Of a stretch of DNA of 64,000 nt, positions 17,923 to 27,090 are shown one piece after another. The stretch spans positions 62,001 through 126,000 of the forward strand of contig JBEPUW010000002.1 of NCBI GenBank assembly GCA_041691315.1. Direction: 5' to 3'. The DNA comes from Poindextera sp041691315. Its GTDB lineage: Bacteria; Pseudomonadota; Alphaproteobacteria; Caulobacterales; Caulobacteraceae. Positions within the stretch are counted from its first letter, which is position 1. Each line of letters begins with the position of its first letter. The translations under genes and the position numbers were made by a program. The notes under the pieces were generated by a model. The model worked only from the letters and a program-made list of their open reading frames with translations, was not told where the DNA came from and did no database searches.

Positions 17923-19959
17923 ATGGACGATCCGTACCTGTGGCTGGAAGCGTTCACCTCCGTGGAAGCGCTGGACTGGGTTCGCGCGCAGAACGCGGCC
18001 AGCGCCGCCGTCCTCGAGGCCGACCCGCGCTATCGCGTGCTTTTTCAAGAAGCGCTCGACATCGCCGGGGCCAAGGATCGCATTCCGGCGCCCAGCTTTC
18101 TGCACGGCGAGATCTATAATTTCTGGCAGGACGAGGACCATCTGCGCGGCCTGTGGCGCAAGACCAGCCTGGCCGACTACCGCGGCGCCGATCCCGCCTG
18201 GACCACCGTGCTCGATATCGACGCGCTGGGCCGAGACGAGGGCCGGAGCTTGGTGTTCCATGGCGCCAATATGCTGATGCCCGAGGCCCGGCATTGCCTG
18301 ATCATGCTGTCGGACGGCGGCGAGGACGCAGACGAGGGGCGCGAGTTCGACCTGAAGACCGGCGCCTTTGTCGCGGATGGGTTCAATATCCCGCGCGGCA
18401 AGCAGCGGATCGCCTGGGAGGATGACGACCACCTGCTGATCTCGCGCGAATGGACGCCGGGCGAGCTGACATCTTCCGGCTATCCCTTCATCGTCAAGCG
18501 GCTGGCGCGCGGCCAGGCGCTTGACGAGGCGCGGGAGGTTTACCGGGGCGAGGCGTCCGACGGCGGCTATGGCGTCAGCCCCGCGGTGTTGCATGACGAC
18601 CAGGGCGATCGCCTGACCCTCTTCCACCGGCCGCTGGATACCTACCGGCACGAGACCCACGTGCTCACGCCGCGCGGGGTCGAGCGGCTGGGCATCTCCG
18701 ACCGGACCCACGTCAACGGCCTGTTCGACGGGCGGATCCTGTTGTCGCCGGACCAAGCCTGGACGGTCGACGGCCAGACCTTCGGCGCGGGCGCTCTGTT
18801 GCAGGCGGATCTGGCCGCCGTCCTGGCCGACCCGGCGCATCCGAGCCCGGCGCTGATCTGGGCGCCAGGACCGCGCGGGTCCCTGGCCGGCGTGGCGAGC
18901 ACGCGGGATAAGCTCGTCGTGGCCACCCTGGACAATGTGCGCACCCGCGTCTGGGTGTTCACGCCCGCGGCGAATGGCGGCTGGACGCGCAAGCGGCTCA
19001 ACCTGCCGGACAATCTGTCGGGCGGCGTGGGCTCGATCGAGTGGGGGAGCAACCGCGCCTTCGTGAGCTACAGCGGCTTCCTGACCACGGCGACCCTGGC
19101 CTTGTCGGACGTGACGACCGGTGAGATCGAGCCGGTCAAGACCGCGCCCAGCCAGTTCGACGCCGCCGGCCATATCGTGGAGCAGTTCGAGGCCATCTCC
19201 AGCGACGGGACCGCCATTCCCTATTTCCTCGTGCGTCCAAACGCCGTGCCATACGACGGCTCGACGCCGACCCTGCTCTACGCCTATGGCGGTTTCCAGG
19301 TCTCGATGACGCCGAGCTACGCCGCCATGATCGGCAAGCTGTGGCTGGAGCGCGGCGGGGCTTATGTGCTGGCCAATATCCGCGGCGGCGGCGAGTTCGG
19401 CCCGGCCTGGCACGAGGCCGGGCTGCTGACCAGGCGCCAGATCATCTACGACGACTTCGCCGCTGTGGCCGAGGACCTGATCGTGCGCAGGATCACCTCG
19501 CCGGGCCGGCTGGGCATCCAGGGCGGCTCCAACGGCGGCTTGCTGGTGGGCGTGCAGATGGTGCAGCGGCCCGAACTGTGGAACGCGGTGGTGATCCAGG
19601 TGCCGCTGCTGGACATGATCCGCATCGGCAAGATCGCCGCCGGCGCCTCCTGGCAGGGCGAGTACGGCGACGTGGAGGCCGACCCGGCGGTGATGGATTT
19701 TTGGCTGAAGACCTCGCCCTACCACAATCTGAAAGCCGGGGTCGCCTATCCGGAACCCTTCATCTTCACGACTACCAAGGACGACCGCGTCGGCCCGCAG
19801 CACGCCCGCAAGTTCGCCGCGCGGCTGGAGGCGATGGGCCTGGGCTTCTTCTATTACGAGAACATCGAAGGCGGCCACGGCGGCAGCGCCGACATGAAGC
19901 AGCAGGCGCACGTCATTGCCCTGACCATGACCTATCTGCAGCGCAAGCTGATGGACTGA
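17923..19959 (+). CDS. Prolyl oligopeptidase family protein (S9A)
   Basis: A 678-residue serine peptidase with an N-terminal beta-propeller (about residues 60-410) and a C-terminal alpha/beta-hydrolase domain. The nucleophile is Ser536 in GGSNGGLLVG, the acid is Asp620/621 in TKDDRVGP, and the base is His652 in EGGHGGS. The usual start DDPYLWLEAFTS is present. There is no signal peptide, so it is likely cytosolic. It cleaves short peptides, usually after proline. It is a stand-alone gene with a clear start after CAGGAG. Confidence 0.92.
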   Translation: MDDPYLWLEAFTSVEALDWVRAQNAASAAVLEADPRYRVLFQEALDIAGAKDRIPAPSFLHGEIYNFWQDEDHLRGLWRKTSLADYRGADPAWTTVLDIDALGRDEGRSLVFHGANMLMPEARHCLIMLSDGGEDADEGREFDLKTGAFVADGFNIPRGKQRIAWEDDDHLLISREWTPGELTSSGYPFIVKRLARGQALDEAREVYRGEASDGGYGVSPAVLHDDQGDRLTLFHRPLDTYRHETHVLTPRGVERLGISDRTHVNGLFDGRILLSPDQAWTVDGQTFGAGALLQADLAAVLADPAHPSPALIWAPGPRGSLAGVASTRDKLVVATLDNVRTRVWVFTPAANGGWTRKRLNLPDNLSGGVGSIEWGSNRAFVSYSGFLTTATLALSDVTTGEIEPVKTAPSQFDAAGHIVEQFEAISSDGTAIPYFLVRPNAVPYDGSTPTLLYAYGGFQVSMTPSYAAMIGKLWLERGGAYVLANIRGGGEFGPAWHEAGLLTRRQIIYDDFAAVAEDLIVRRITSPGRLGIQGGSNGGLLVGVQMVQRPELWNAVVIQVPLLDMIRIGKIAAGASWQGEYGDVEADPAVMDFWLKTSPYHNLKAGVAYPEPFIFTTTKDDRVGPQHARKFAARLEAMGLGFFYYENIEGGHGGSADMKQQAHVIALTMTYLQRKLMD

Positions 19960-19997
19960 ACCCGCCGCGGATTTGCCGCCCGCGACTGAAACCAGGT

Positions 19998-20564
19998 TCA
20001 GCTGAAGACCTCGAGGTCCATCGACGGGCTCTTCGGCGATTGACCAAAGCGGTTTTCCCCCGGCTGGCCGTCGAAGAAGCCGAGTTCGATGACCGGCCAC
20101 AGGTTCACCAGCGGCACGTAACTGACGAGCGTGAGCCAGCCGGTCTTGCCACGATCATGCCAGCGCTTGGTTATGACCGCGGCGCGCATGTAGAGGGTTG
20201 GGACCGAAACCAGCAGCATCAGCAAGGCCGGGACCAGGTTGGCGATCGGGTTGTCGATCATGATCGCCGGGTTTGCAATCATCTGCAGCGACGTCGGATA
20301 GTGCGGGAAAGCAGCGCGGATGGCGGCCTCCGCCGCCAAAAAGACGGTCTCAACACCGATGCAGGCCAGCCAGTAATCTCGCCGGCGAGCGCGGCCCTCG
20401 AAGCTGGTCAGCAGCCACACGATGTAGGGTTGGGGCGCCGGCGTGCGCGCGGCCCCGGCCTCGTTGAGAGGTGCGCTGAGATATCCCGCGCTGAGAGGTG
20501 CGACCCTGACCGGTGGCGAAGGCGGCTGCACGCCCCGACGACCGAAGGTTGAAGCTTGTTGCAT
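19998..20564 (-). CDS. DUF805 membrane protein
   Basis: The 188-residue protein has a 40-residue disordered head, then FEGRARRRDYW, two or three membrane segments, and ITKRWHDRGKTGWLTL. These correspond to the DUF805 signatures GRxxRxxFW and RLHDxGxSGWW. I chose ATG 20564 because an AGAGG site precedes it; a TTG at 20597 would add 11 residues. Function of the family is unknown. It converges with the oligopeptidase gene. Confidence 0.82.
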   Translation of the reverse strand: MQQASTFGRRGVQPPSPPVRVAPLSAGYLSAPLNEAGAARTPAPQPYIVWLLTSFEGRARRRDYWLACIGVETVFLAAEAAIRAAFPHYPTSLQMIANPAIMIDNPIANLVPALLMLLVSVPTLYMRAAVITKRWHDRGKTGWLTLVSYVPLVNLWPVIELGFFDGQPGENRFGQSPKSPSMDLEVFS

Positions 20565-20730
20565 CGGGCTGCCTCTCGCCAAAATGGCATAGCCCAAGCC
20601 TATGCGAGCGCCGGTTGCTCAACGGTAAAGAGGGCTTCCCGGTCGACCTTTCGCCGACGCCAGCGCTCGCGGCCGCGGTAGACTCGCCGTAAAGCGTGAT
20701 CCGGCGATCAACCGCGTCAGGGAAAGTCCG

Positions 20731-21105
20731 ATGATGAAGCGCCTGGCCTGCGCCGCGATGGCGGGTTTTCTGATCGCCACGCCTTCGTTGGCGCAGAGCG
20801 ACAGCCCGGCAACGACGCACAACGTCCAATGTCTGATCGCCGTGGCAGAGCTCGCCTCAAGCAGCGACTCCACGATCAAGTCCGTCGGCCTCATCGCCTC
20901 GATGTTCTTCGCCGGCCAGGTGTTCGGTGGCGATCCGGCGATCGACCTTACGGCCGCGGTCAAGGCCGAAGCCTCGAAACTCACGCCTGACGAGGTCAAG
21001 GCGCTGCAGGTCCGCTGCGGGGCTGAGATGAAGGCCCGCGGCCAACAGATCAGCGCCGCCAGCGCAGCACTGCTGGCAAACGATGCGGCTCGTAGCCCGT
21101 CGTAG
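20731..21105 (+). CDS. Small secreted protein of unknown function
   Basis: The 124-residue protein has a signal peptide (MMKRLACAAMAGFLIATPSLAQ) and a helical mature part with two cysteines (VQCLIAVAEL and VRCGAEM), which may pair. Many related hypothetical proteins occur in Caulobacterales and Sphingomonadales as far as I recall. No functional motif is seen. It stands between the DUF805 gene and a glutathione transferase gene. Confidence 0.65.
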   Translation: MMKRLACAAMAGFLIATPSLAQSDSPATTHNVQCLIAVAELASSSDSTIKSVGLIASMFFAGQVFGGDPAIDLTAAVKAEASKLTPDEVKALQVRCGAEMKARGQQISAASAALLANDAARSPS

Positions 21106-21199
21106 GGCGGCGGCCTCGCATTCAGGTCGCGCGACAGGCTATCGGGGCGCGGTGCGATGGCCTAGCTTCGGCCCAGCAGCTGAGGAGATCGGGCGCGGC

Positions 21200-21835
21200 A
21201 TGTTGACGGTTCATCACCTGGGGATTTCCCAATCCGAACGGATCGTGTGGCTCTGCGAGGAACTGGGGCTCGACTACGAGCTCAAGCGCTACGACCGGCG
21301 CGCGGACAACCGGCTCGCGCCCGACGAGTACAAGGCGCTGCACCCCATGGGGATCGCGCCGGTGATCAGCGACGGCGACCTGGTGCTGGGGGAGAGCGGC
21401 GCGATCTGCGACTATATCTGCGCCCGCTATGGCGACGGAAGGCTCACGCCGGCGCCCGACGATCCCGATTTCGCCGACCACCTGTTCTGGTTCCACTGGT
21501 CCAATGGGACCTTCATGACCACGCTGATGATGCAGCTGGTGCTGGCCGGCGGCGGCGAGGGCAATCCGGCGGCGGTCTTCGTCGAGGATCGCAGCCGGCG
21601 AGGTTGGGCGATGGTCGAGGCAAGGCTGGGCCAGGCGCCGTTCTTCGGCGGCGCCAACCTCACCACCGCCGACATCATGATGGTCTACTGCCTGACCACC
21701 AGCCGCGCGTTCCGCGGCCTGTCGATCGACGCCTATCCCAACCTGAAAGCCTATCTCGGACGCATCGGCCAGCGCCCCGCCTACCGCCGCGCGATGGAAA
21801 AGGCCGAGCCGGGCATGACGCCGATGCTGACCTGA
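21200..21835 (+). CDS. Glutathione S-transferase family protein
   Basis: The 211-residue protein begins MLTVHHLGISQSERIVWLCEE, the thioredoxin-fold start of beta-class-like transferases with Ser as the likely active residue. HPMGIAPVISDGDLVLGESGAI holds the cis-Pro and the glutathione contacts. The C-terminal helical domain ends GQRPAYRRAMEKAEPG. The ATG at 21200 follows GAGGAG. It converges with the esterase gene ending at 21852. Detoxification or redox role; substrate unknown. Confidence 0.88.
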   Translation: MLTVHHLGISQSERIVWLCEELGLDYELKRYDRRADNRLAPDEYKALHPMGIAPVISDGDLVLGESGAICDYICARYGDGRLTPAPDDPDFADHLFWFHWSNGTFMTTLMMQLVLAGGGEGNPAAVFVEDRSRRGWAMVEARLGQAPFFGGANLTTADIMMVYCLTTSRAFRGLSIDAYPNLKAYLGRIGQRPAYRRAMEKAEPGMTPMLT

Positions 21836-21851
21836 GGGGCGGACGATCCGC

Positions 21852-22940
21852 CTAAAGGCGGCTGCGCCCCGCCAGGGTCCGCTCGAAGAACTGTGTCACG
21901 AGGCGATAGACATGATTGGCCTCGGGCAGGTCCGGGAAGATATGGAACGCGTGCCAGAGGCCGTCGAAGATGTAGAGGCGGCTGTCGACGCCGACGCTGT
22001 CGAGGCGAAGGTGCAGGTCGGTGACGCTACTGGCAGCGAAGTCGCGTCCACCGGCGATAAGTAGGGTGGGCGGGAAGCGGGCCAGCATTTCCGGGTGGTC
22101 GCCCGGTGCAACGCACGGATCGTCCATCGCCGCCCCCGCGAAATAGGGGAAGCTGCTCAGCGACAAAGGCCCGCCCGCCGGCTCCAGCCCTTCAAGGATC
22201 GGCGCCAGATAGACGGAATCGCCGCCAAGATCGCCGGCGCCGCCGCAGAGCATGGCGATGGCCCCGGGCCGAGGCAGGCCCGAGCCGTGAATCCAGGCCA
22301 CCGCCTGGGCTGAGAGGATGGCCCCGGCCGAGCAACCGTAGATTCCGACACAGGCGGCGTCATGCCGCTCGAGAAGAGCGCGATAAACGGCCGCCACATC
22401 CTCGGAAGCGGCAGGGAAGACATGCTCCGGCGCCATCCTGTAGTCGACCGCCACCACCTCGACCCCCATCCGCGCGGCGATCGGTATGGCCTCGACCAGG
22501 GCGCCGGAGTCAGCTCCCCAGGCAAAGGCGCCGCCGTGCAGACAGATCAGCACGCGCCTTGTGTTCGAGGCTCTGGCCTCGACGGGCAAGACCCGGTGGA
22601 CGCGAACGCCGCCGAGTTCGGCCTCGCGCACCTCGACGGCGAAGATCTCGCGCATCCGATCCGCGAGCCGGCTGTTCTGTTCCGCATAGTGGCCGCGCAA
22701 GGCGATAAGATCGGCGGCGATCACGGCCGGCGCCGGCCCCAGTTCGGCCAGGAAGGTCTCGCGCGCGGCGTCGCTCGCCAGGTCTGAATGGGGCATGGCG
22801 GTCGGCGAGAGCGTGATCGTCCCGTCGGCGCGAAGGTGCGGCCGGCCCGGCTTGATCTTGGTTTTCGCCCTGTGCGCAGCGTCGGCGGCCTCGGTCACGT
22901 CTGGTCCTCCGAATGGCGTCTCGCCTGCCAGGTTTTGCAT
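21852..22940 (-). CDS. HSL-family (type IV) esterase/lipase
   Basis: A 362-residue alpha/beta hydrolase. It shows the oxyanion motif CLHGGAFAWGAD near residue 145, VDYRMAPEHVFPAASED, the nucleophile in GIYGCSAGAI, Asp in GGRDFAASS and His in GLWHAFHI. The first 60 residues precede the fold and are unusual. It is divergent from the LacI gene, and its upstream region holds the same 17-bp operator that precedes the TonB receptor. I infer hydrolysis of an esterified substrate taken up by that receptor. Confidence 0.88.
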   Translation of the reverse strand: MQNLAGETPFGGPDVTEAADAAHRAKTKIKPGRPHLRADGTITLSPTAMPHSDLASDAARETFLAELGPAPAVIAADLIALRGHYAEQNSRLADRMREIFAVEVREAELGGVRVHRVLPVEARASNTRRVLICLHGGAFAWGADSGALVEAIPIAARMGVEVVAVDYRMAPEHVFPAASEDVAAVYRALLERHDAACVGIYGCSAGAILSAQAVAWIHGSGLPRPGAIAMLCGGAGDLGGDSVYLAPILEGLEPAGGPLSLSSFPYFAGAAMDDPCVAPGDHPEMLARFPPTLLIAGGRDFAASSVTDLHLRLDSVGVDSRLYIFDGLWHAFHIFPDLPEANHVYRLVTQFFERTLAGRSRL

Positions 22941-22949
22941 CGACGGTGT

Positions 22950-22966
22950 TCATGGTATCGATGTCA
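22950..22966 (-). promoter_or_regulatory. Candidate LacI-family operator upstream of the esterase gene
   Basis: On the minus strand this reads TGACATCGATACCATGA, identical to the site at 24081-24097 before the TonB receptor. The centre ATCGAT is palindromic with a central CG, as in LacI-type operators. It ends 9 bases upstream of the esterase ATG. Confidence 0.7.
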
Positions 22967-23039
22967 AAGCGTGGGGCAACGATTTTGTTCGGCGCGTCGG
23001 CGGCGGCTATTGCCGGGACGGCGGAAAGGACGGACAGGC

Positions 23040-24038
23040 GTGGGGCAAATAGGCGCGAAGGCGGCGGAAGAACGCATGACCATGGCCGACCTGGCGGCGT
23101 TGGCCGGCGTCTCCAAGATCACCGTGTCGCGGGCGTTGCGGGACAGTCCCGTGGTGCGCGCGGAAGTGCGTGACCGGATCAAGAAGATCGCCCTGGCGCA
23201 CGGCTATCGCCTGAACGCCGCTGCCCGCAGCCTGCGCACCAACCGCGCGCACAGCGTCACGGCGGTGATCGAGATGAACCCGTCGCGCGAACGGCCGGCC
23301 TCGGAAGCCCTGGTGCTGACCGTGGTCGGCGAGTTGCTGCAGGCCTTCACCATGGAGGGCTATCGCCTGGTCCTGACCACCCTGTCCGAAGTCACTTCGT
23401 CGAACGCCTTGGACACTGACGGGCTGATCATGCTGGGACTCGGCCCCAACGATGACGCCATCCATCAGATCCGCGGGTTTCGCCTGCCTCTGGTGGTGTG
23501 GGGCGGCTCCAGGCCGGCATTCGACAACGTCGTCTTTGTCGCCAGCGACAACTACGACGGCGGCCGCCTGGTCGGCGAGCATCTGGCCGGGCTCGGGCGC
23601 CGGCGCATCCTGTTCCTGGGCGACATCGCCCACTCCGAAGTCGCCGAGCGGCTGGCCGGATTGTCGGGGGCGGTCGCCAACCGTGAGATCACCGTGACCC
23701 CGCTGGCCTGCGCCTTCAATCGCGAGGCGGCACGGGCCGTGATTTCGGCGGAGGTCGAACGCGGGATCGGCTTCGACGCCATCATGGCCTGCAGCGATAC
23801 GATGGCGATGGGCGCCGTCGATGTCCTCAAGGCGGCGGGCGTCGATATACCGGGCGATGTCGCGGTCACCGGGTTCGACGACATGGCCGCGGAAGGTTTC
23901 CTGACCACGGTGCGCCAGGAATGGGACCTCGCCGGAGAGATGCTCGCCGACAAGATGCTCGACCTTCTGGCGGGGCGCCGCACGGCTTCCGAGAAGCTGC
24001 CGGTAAGGCTGGTGATCCGCGGCTCGACCGTGGCCTGA
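23040..24038 (+). CDS. LacI-family transcriptional regulator
   Basis: The 332-residue protein has an N-terminal helix-turn-helix (MADLAALAGVSKITVSRALR) and hinge (GYRLNAAARSLRTNR), followed by a periplasmic-binding-protein-like effector domain with ACSDTMAMGAVDVL and VAVTGFDDM. GTG 23040 after AAAGGA gives a typical charged N-terminal extension; ATG 23076 is an alternative. It lies between an esterase gene and a TonB receptor gene, and identical operator-like sites lie before both. It probably represses both until a ligand derived from the substrate binds. Confidence 0.92.
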   Translation: MGQIGAKAAEERMTMADLAALAGVSKITVSRALRDSPVVRAEVRDRIKKIALAHGYRLNAAARSLRTNRAHSVTAVIEMNPSRERPASEALVLTVVGELLQAFTMEGYRLVLTTLSEVTSSNALDTDGLIMLGLGPNDDAIHQIRGFRLPLVVWGGSRPAFDNVVFVASDNYDGGRLVGEHLAGLGRRRILFLGDIAHSEVAERLAGLSGAVANREITVTPLACAFNREAARAVISAEVERGIGFDAIMACSDTMAMGAVDVLKAAGVDIPGDVAVTGFDDMAAEGFLTTVRQEWDLAGEMLADKMLDLLAGRRTASEKLPVRLVIRGSTVA

Positions 24039-24065
24039 GGCGTTACGGAGCGACCCTCTCGCCGG

Positions 24066-24095
24066 TTGACATCGCCGCCATGACATCGATACCAT
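24066..24095 (+). promoter_or_regulatory. Predicted promoter of the TonB receptor gene
   Basis: TTGACA at 24066-24071 is a consensus -35 box. TACCAT at 24090-24095 is a fair -10 box, with an 18-base spacer. The -10 box lies inside the first operator, so repressor binding would block RNA polymerase. Confidence 0.55.
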
Positions 24096-24111
24096 GATAT
24101 CGATAACATGA
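24081..24111 (+). promoter_or_regulatory. Two overlapping LacI-type operators
   Basis: TGACATCGATACCATGA (24081-24097) and TGATATCGATAACATGA (24095-24111) agree at 15 of 17 positions and share their junction TGA. The first is identical to the site before the esterase gene. Consensus TGAYATCGATAMCATGA. Confidence 0.72.
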
Positions 24112-24162
24112 ATCAAGGCGCGAGTCGTGGAAACGAATGTCGCCGCGAAGGGGGGGAGGCGA

Positions 24163-26427
24163 ATGTCCAGGTACGGTCTCATGCTGTTGTGCGGCGCAGC
24201 CAGCATCGTCGGAGGCGCGGCGGCGGCCCAGGATCAGCCGCCTGCGCCGGGATACGTTCCGGCCGCGGCGTCGCCCTCATCCTCGGCCTTGGGCGACGTG
24301 GTCGTCACCGCCCGCCGGCGAGCGGAAAACCTGCAAAAGGTCCCGGTCTCGGTAACCGCCTTCACCGGCCGGCAGATCGAGCAGAAGGGCATTACCGACA
24401 AGACCGCACTGGCGGACTTCACGCCCTCGATGATCACCATAACCGGGGGCTATCCGAGCGAGTTCGCCTATTTCGCTCTGAGAGGGCAGGGGCCGGCCTT
24501 CGGCGTCACGCCAGGGGTGATTCCGTATTTTTCGGAAGTGGCCAATCCCATCGGGATCGACGGCAGAGTCGGGACCTATTTCGACCTGGCCAGCGTCCAG
24601 GTGCTGGCCGGCCCTCAAGGCACGCTGTTCGGCAAGAACGCCACCGGCGGCAACATCCTGTTCGAGCCGCAGCGGCCGACAGACAGGTTCGAGGGCTATA
24701 TCCGCGGCGAATACGGCAACTACAACGACCGCCGCGCCGACGGGGCGATCAACATCCCGATCATCGATGACAAGGTCGAACTGCGCGTGGCCGGCGAAGT
24801 CGGCGCTCGGGACGGCTATACCACCGACGTCGGGCCGGTCTTCCCGGGCAAGCGTTACGACAACCTGAACTACGATTCCGGTCGGGTCAGCCTGACCGTC
24901 AAGCCGACGGACCGCCTCGGATTCTACACCGTCGCCCGCTACTATTATTCGAACAACAATGGACCCGGCACCGTTCTACAGCAGCTCAATCCGGCGACGA
25001 TCGCGACCTATGGCGCCTTCTTCCCGGGCCTGGACGGCGCGTTGGCGCGCCAGCAGAGCCTGGGCGTGCGCAAGGTGTCCTACGACCTGAATGAGTTCTC
25101 AAAGACCCAGTACTGGCAGGTCATCAACCACGCCGACTACCGGGTGAACGACAATATTTCGCTGCACAACATCATCAGCTATTCCCAGTTCCGCGACTAT
25201 TACGGCTATGACTACGACGCGACGCCGTTTCAGCTTGGCGGCCAGTCGAGCCGGCACATCCCGGTTCTGGCCCCCAACGTCTTCACCGAGGAATTCCGCA
25301 TCCAGGGCAAGGCGGCCGGCGGCGCGCTCGACTACACGGCGGGCGTCTATTACGACGATCAGTCCTGGAACAGTCCCGCGGGGATCGAGGACGCCTATCA
25401 GTTGCCGGTCAGCCTCTTCCTGGGGCCGATCCCAGCGTTCGTGGTCCAGACCAGTTCCAGCCACGCTGTCTTCGGCCAGGCGACGCTGAATATCGGCGAC
25501 AAGATCCCCGCCCTTGCCGGACTGACCGTTACCGGCGGACTGCGCTACACCTGGGAGCGCCTGCACCAGACCATCGAGATCATTGCGCCGCCGGCTCTGG
25601 GCGGGACCTACAACTCCCAGTACCCGAGCTACACTTTTAACATCGACCAGGCGATCGGGCGCAATGCGAACGTCTATCTTGCCGTGCGCGACGCCTTCAA
25701 GTCGGGCGGGATCAATGCCGGCCTGCCGCCGGGCTCGGCCTTCGCGACCTTCCCGCCGGAGGAGTTGCAGGATGTCGAGATCGGTCTGAAATCGCAATTC
25801 GAGGTCGGCGGCGTGGCCGCGCGTCTGAACCTCGATGCCTATCATGGCGACTACAGCAATATCCAAAGGACGGTGCAGGAAGATGTCGGCGGCATCGAGT
25901 TGAACGTCAATCAGAGCGCCGCCAAGGCGGTGATCCAGGGCGTGGAGTTCACCGGCGTGGTGGTCCCGATCAGGGGCCTGACCCTGAACGCGACCTATTC
26001 CTACATCGACTCCAGATACACCAAGATCGTCGGCAGCGCCGCGGGCATACTGGTCGGCAGCGCCTTTCCCTACACGCCGCGTAACAAGGTGGCGCTCGGG
26101 GTCAACTACGAAACCGACCTCGGCGATCGGCTGGGCACGCTGTTCGGATCGGTGAACTACACCTATCAGAGCGATTTCTCGACCGCCCAGACCAACCAGG
26201 CCCAGGTGCGGTCCTTGCCGGCCTATTCCTACGTCAATGCCGAACTGGGGCTGCGCAATATCGCCGGCCGGCCGGTGGACGTGGCCCTGTTCGTGGATAA
26301 TCTGACCGATGCGGTCTATGCGACCGGCGACGCGGACTTCTACAACTCCCCGATGGGGGCGGTCACCTATACCTACGCTCCGCCGCGCATGTTCGGGGTG
26401 CGCCTGCGCTACCAGTTCGGCGGCTGA
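24163..26427 (+). CDS. TonB-dependent outer-membrane receptor
   Basis: A 754-residue outer-membrane transporter. After the signal peptide (MSRYGLMLLCGAAS..., cleavage near AAAAQ) comes VVVTARRRAENLQKVPVSV, typical of the TonB box and plug start. The plug shows VQVLAGPQGTLFGKNATGG. The remaining ~560 residues are a beta-barrel with repeated aromatic strand ends, and the last strand is RMFGVRLRYQFGG. I use ATG 24163, preceded by GGGGGGAGG, over ATG 24127. It likely imports the substrate of the neighbouring esterase under control of the LacI regulator. Substrate unknown. Confidence 0.93.
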   Translation: MSRYGLMLLCGAASIVGGAAAAQDQPPAPGYVPAAASPSSSALGDVVVTARRRAENLQKVPVSVTAFTGRQIEQKGITDKTALADFTPSMITITGGYPSEFAYFALRGQGPAFGVTPGVIPYFSEVANPIGIDGRVGTYFDLASVQVLAGPQGTLFGKNATGGNILFEPQRPTDRFEGYIRGEYGNYNDRRADGAINIPIIDDKVELRVAGEVGARDGYTTDVGPVFPGKRYDNLNYDSGRVSLTVKPTDRLGFYTVARYYYSNNNGPGTVLQQLNPATIATYGAFFPGLDGALARQQSLGVRKVSYDLNEFSKTQYWQVINHADYRVNDNISLHNIISYSQFRDYYGYDYDATPFQLGGQSSRHIPVLAPNVFTEEFRIQGKAAGGALDYTAGVYYDDQSWNSPAGIEDAYQLPVSLFLGPIPAFVVQTSSSHAVFGQATLNIGDKIPALAGLTVTGGLRYTWERLHQTIEIIAPPALGGTYNSQYPSYTFNIDQAIGRNANVYLAVRDAFKSGGINAGLPPGSAFATFPPEELQDVEIGLKSQFEVGGVAARLNLDAYHGDYSNIQRTVQEDVGGIELNVNQSAAKAVIQGVEFTGVVVPIRGLTLNATYSYIDSRYTKIVGSAAGILVGSAFPYTPRNKVALGVNYETDLGDRLGTLFGSVNYTYQSDFSTAQTNQAQVRSLPAYSYVNAELGLRNIAGRPVDVALFVDNLTDAVYATGDADFYNSPMGAVTYTYAPPRMFGVRLRYQFGG

Positions 26428-26512
26428 GGGTTCGATCCGCTCGAACCCGTCGGGTCTCGCTCCATCGCCAATTGTGGCAGAGTGCCGCTGATGGCAATCA
26501 GCGGAGGTCTGA

Positions 26513-26821
26513 GTGGCTGACTATTTCGTGCGCGTTCAGCTGCAGGACGCGACCCCGGCCCACTACGCGCTGCTCGATGAGCGGATGCGGGCAACGGGTT
26601 ACTTCCAGGCGATTCAGGCCGTCAATGGCGTCTACCGGCTGCCGACCGCGGAATATCACTCGATCTTCGAAGACCCGATGACCGAGGTCCAGGTCCGCGA
26701 TGCGGTCCAGAAGGTGGCGGATGGCGTCAAACCCGGCGCCTGGGTGTTGGCCATAAAGGCCAACCGCTGGGCGATCACGTCAGAGGCCATCTCAAAGGCG
26801 GGCGTGCCCAAAGTGGGGTAG
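26513..26821 (+). CDS. Small protein, possibly DUF2622/GhoS-like fold
   Basis: The 102-residue protein starts at GTG (MADYFVRVQLQDATPAHYALLDE). The pattern of an opening strand, a helix, then VNGVYRLPTAEYHS and VQVRDAVQKVAD is what I recall of small ferredoxin-like proteins grouped with DUF2622, the family of the GhoS antitoxin. No toxin gene is adjacent, so a toxin-antitoxin role is not supported. AGCGGAGG lies upstream. Treat the family link as tentative. Confidence 0.6.
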   Translation: MADYFVRVQLQDATPAHYALLDERMRATGYFQAIQAVNGVYRLPTAEYHSIFEDPMTEVQVRDAVQKVADGVKPGAWVLAIKANRWAITSEAISKAGVPKVG

Positions 26822-26875
26822 GGTCCGTTGGAAAATAAGGGCTCCGCTCGCTGTCAAAGCGGTCGCTTAAATAAC

Positions 26876-26982
26876 CCGTCATTACCCGCTGGAGCCGCTG
26901 AAAGCGGCGGAATGCGGGTAACCCATGAACACTGACCGACGACGGTGTTCATGGGTCGCCTGGACAAGCCAGGCGATGACGG
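26876..26982. repeat. Multi-hairpin intergenic repeat, CCGTCAT...ATGACGG family, copy A
   Basis: It has inverted ends CCGTCAT and ATGACGG. Inside are three hairpins: GGAGCCGCT...AGCGGC; CCATGAACAC...GTGTTCATGG; and CGCCTGG...CCAGGCG. It closely matches the copy at 45060 and lies between the small-protein gene and ruvX. Confidence 0.85.
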
Positions 26983-27090
26983 AAACTATTGATCGTCGCT
27001 GGACTTGCCGACCCCGATCGCGGAGCGCTTCAGCGCTCGATCGACTCGATCGATCAGTTAATCTCCCCGACTCCTTAGGAGGCTCAGGGG

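Noticed and set aside
17875..20100. 741-residue open frame antisense to the prolyl oligopeptidase
   Set aside because: The oligopeptidase on the other strand has full catalytic motifs; this frame is a high-GC shadow.
22941..22955. CGACGGTGTTCATGG shared with the repeats at 26939 and 45122 as a third repeat copy
   Set aside because: Only 15 bases match and no hairpin or flanking repeat sequence is present; probably chance.
26513..26821. Toxin-antitoxin system based on the GhoS-like small protein
   Set aside because: No GhoT-like membrane toxin gene is adjacent and the family match is tentative.
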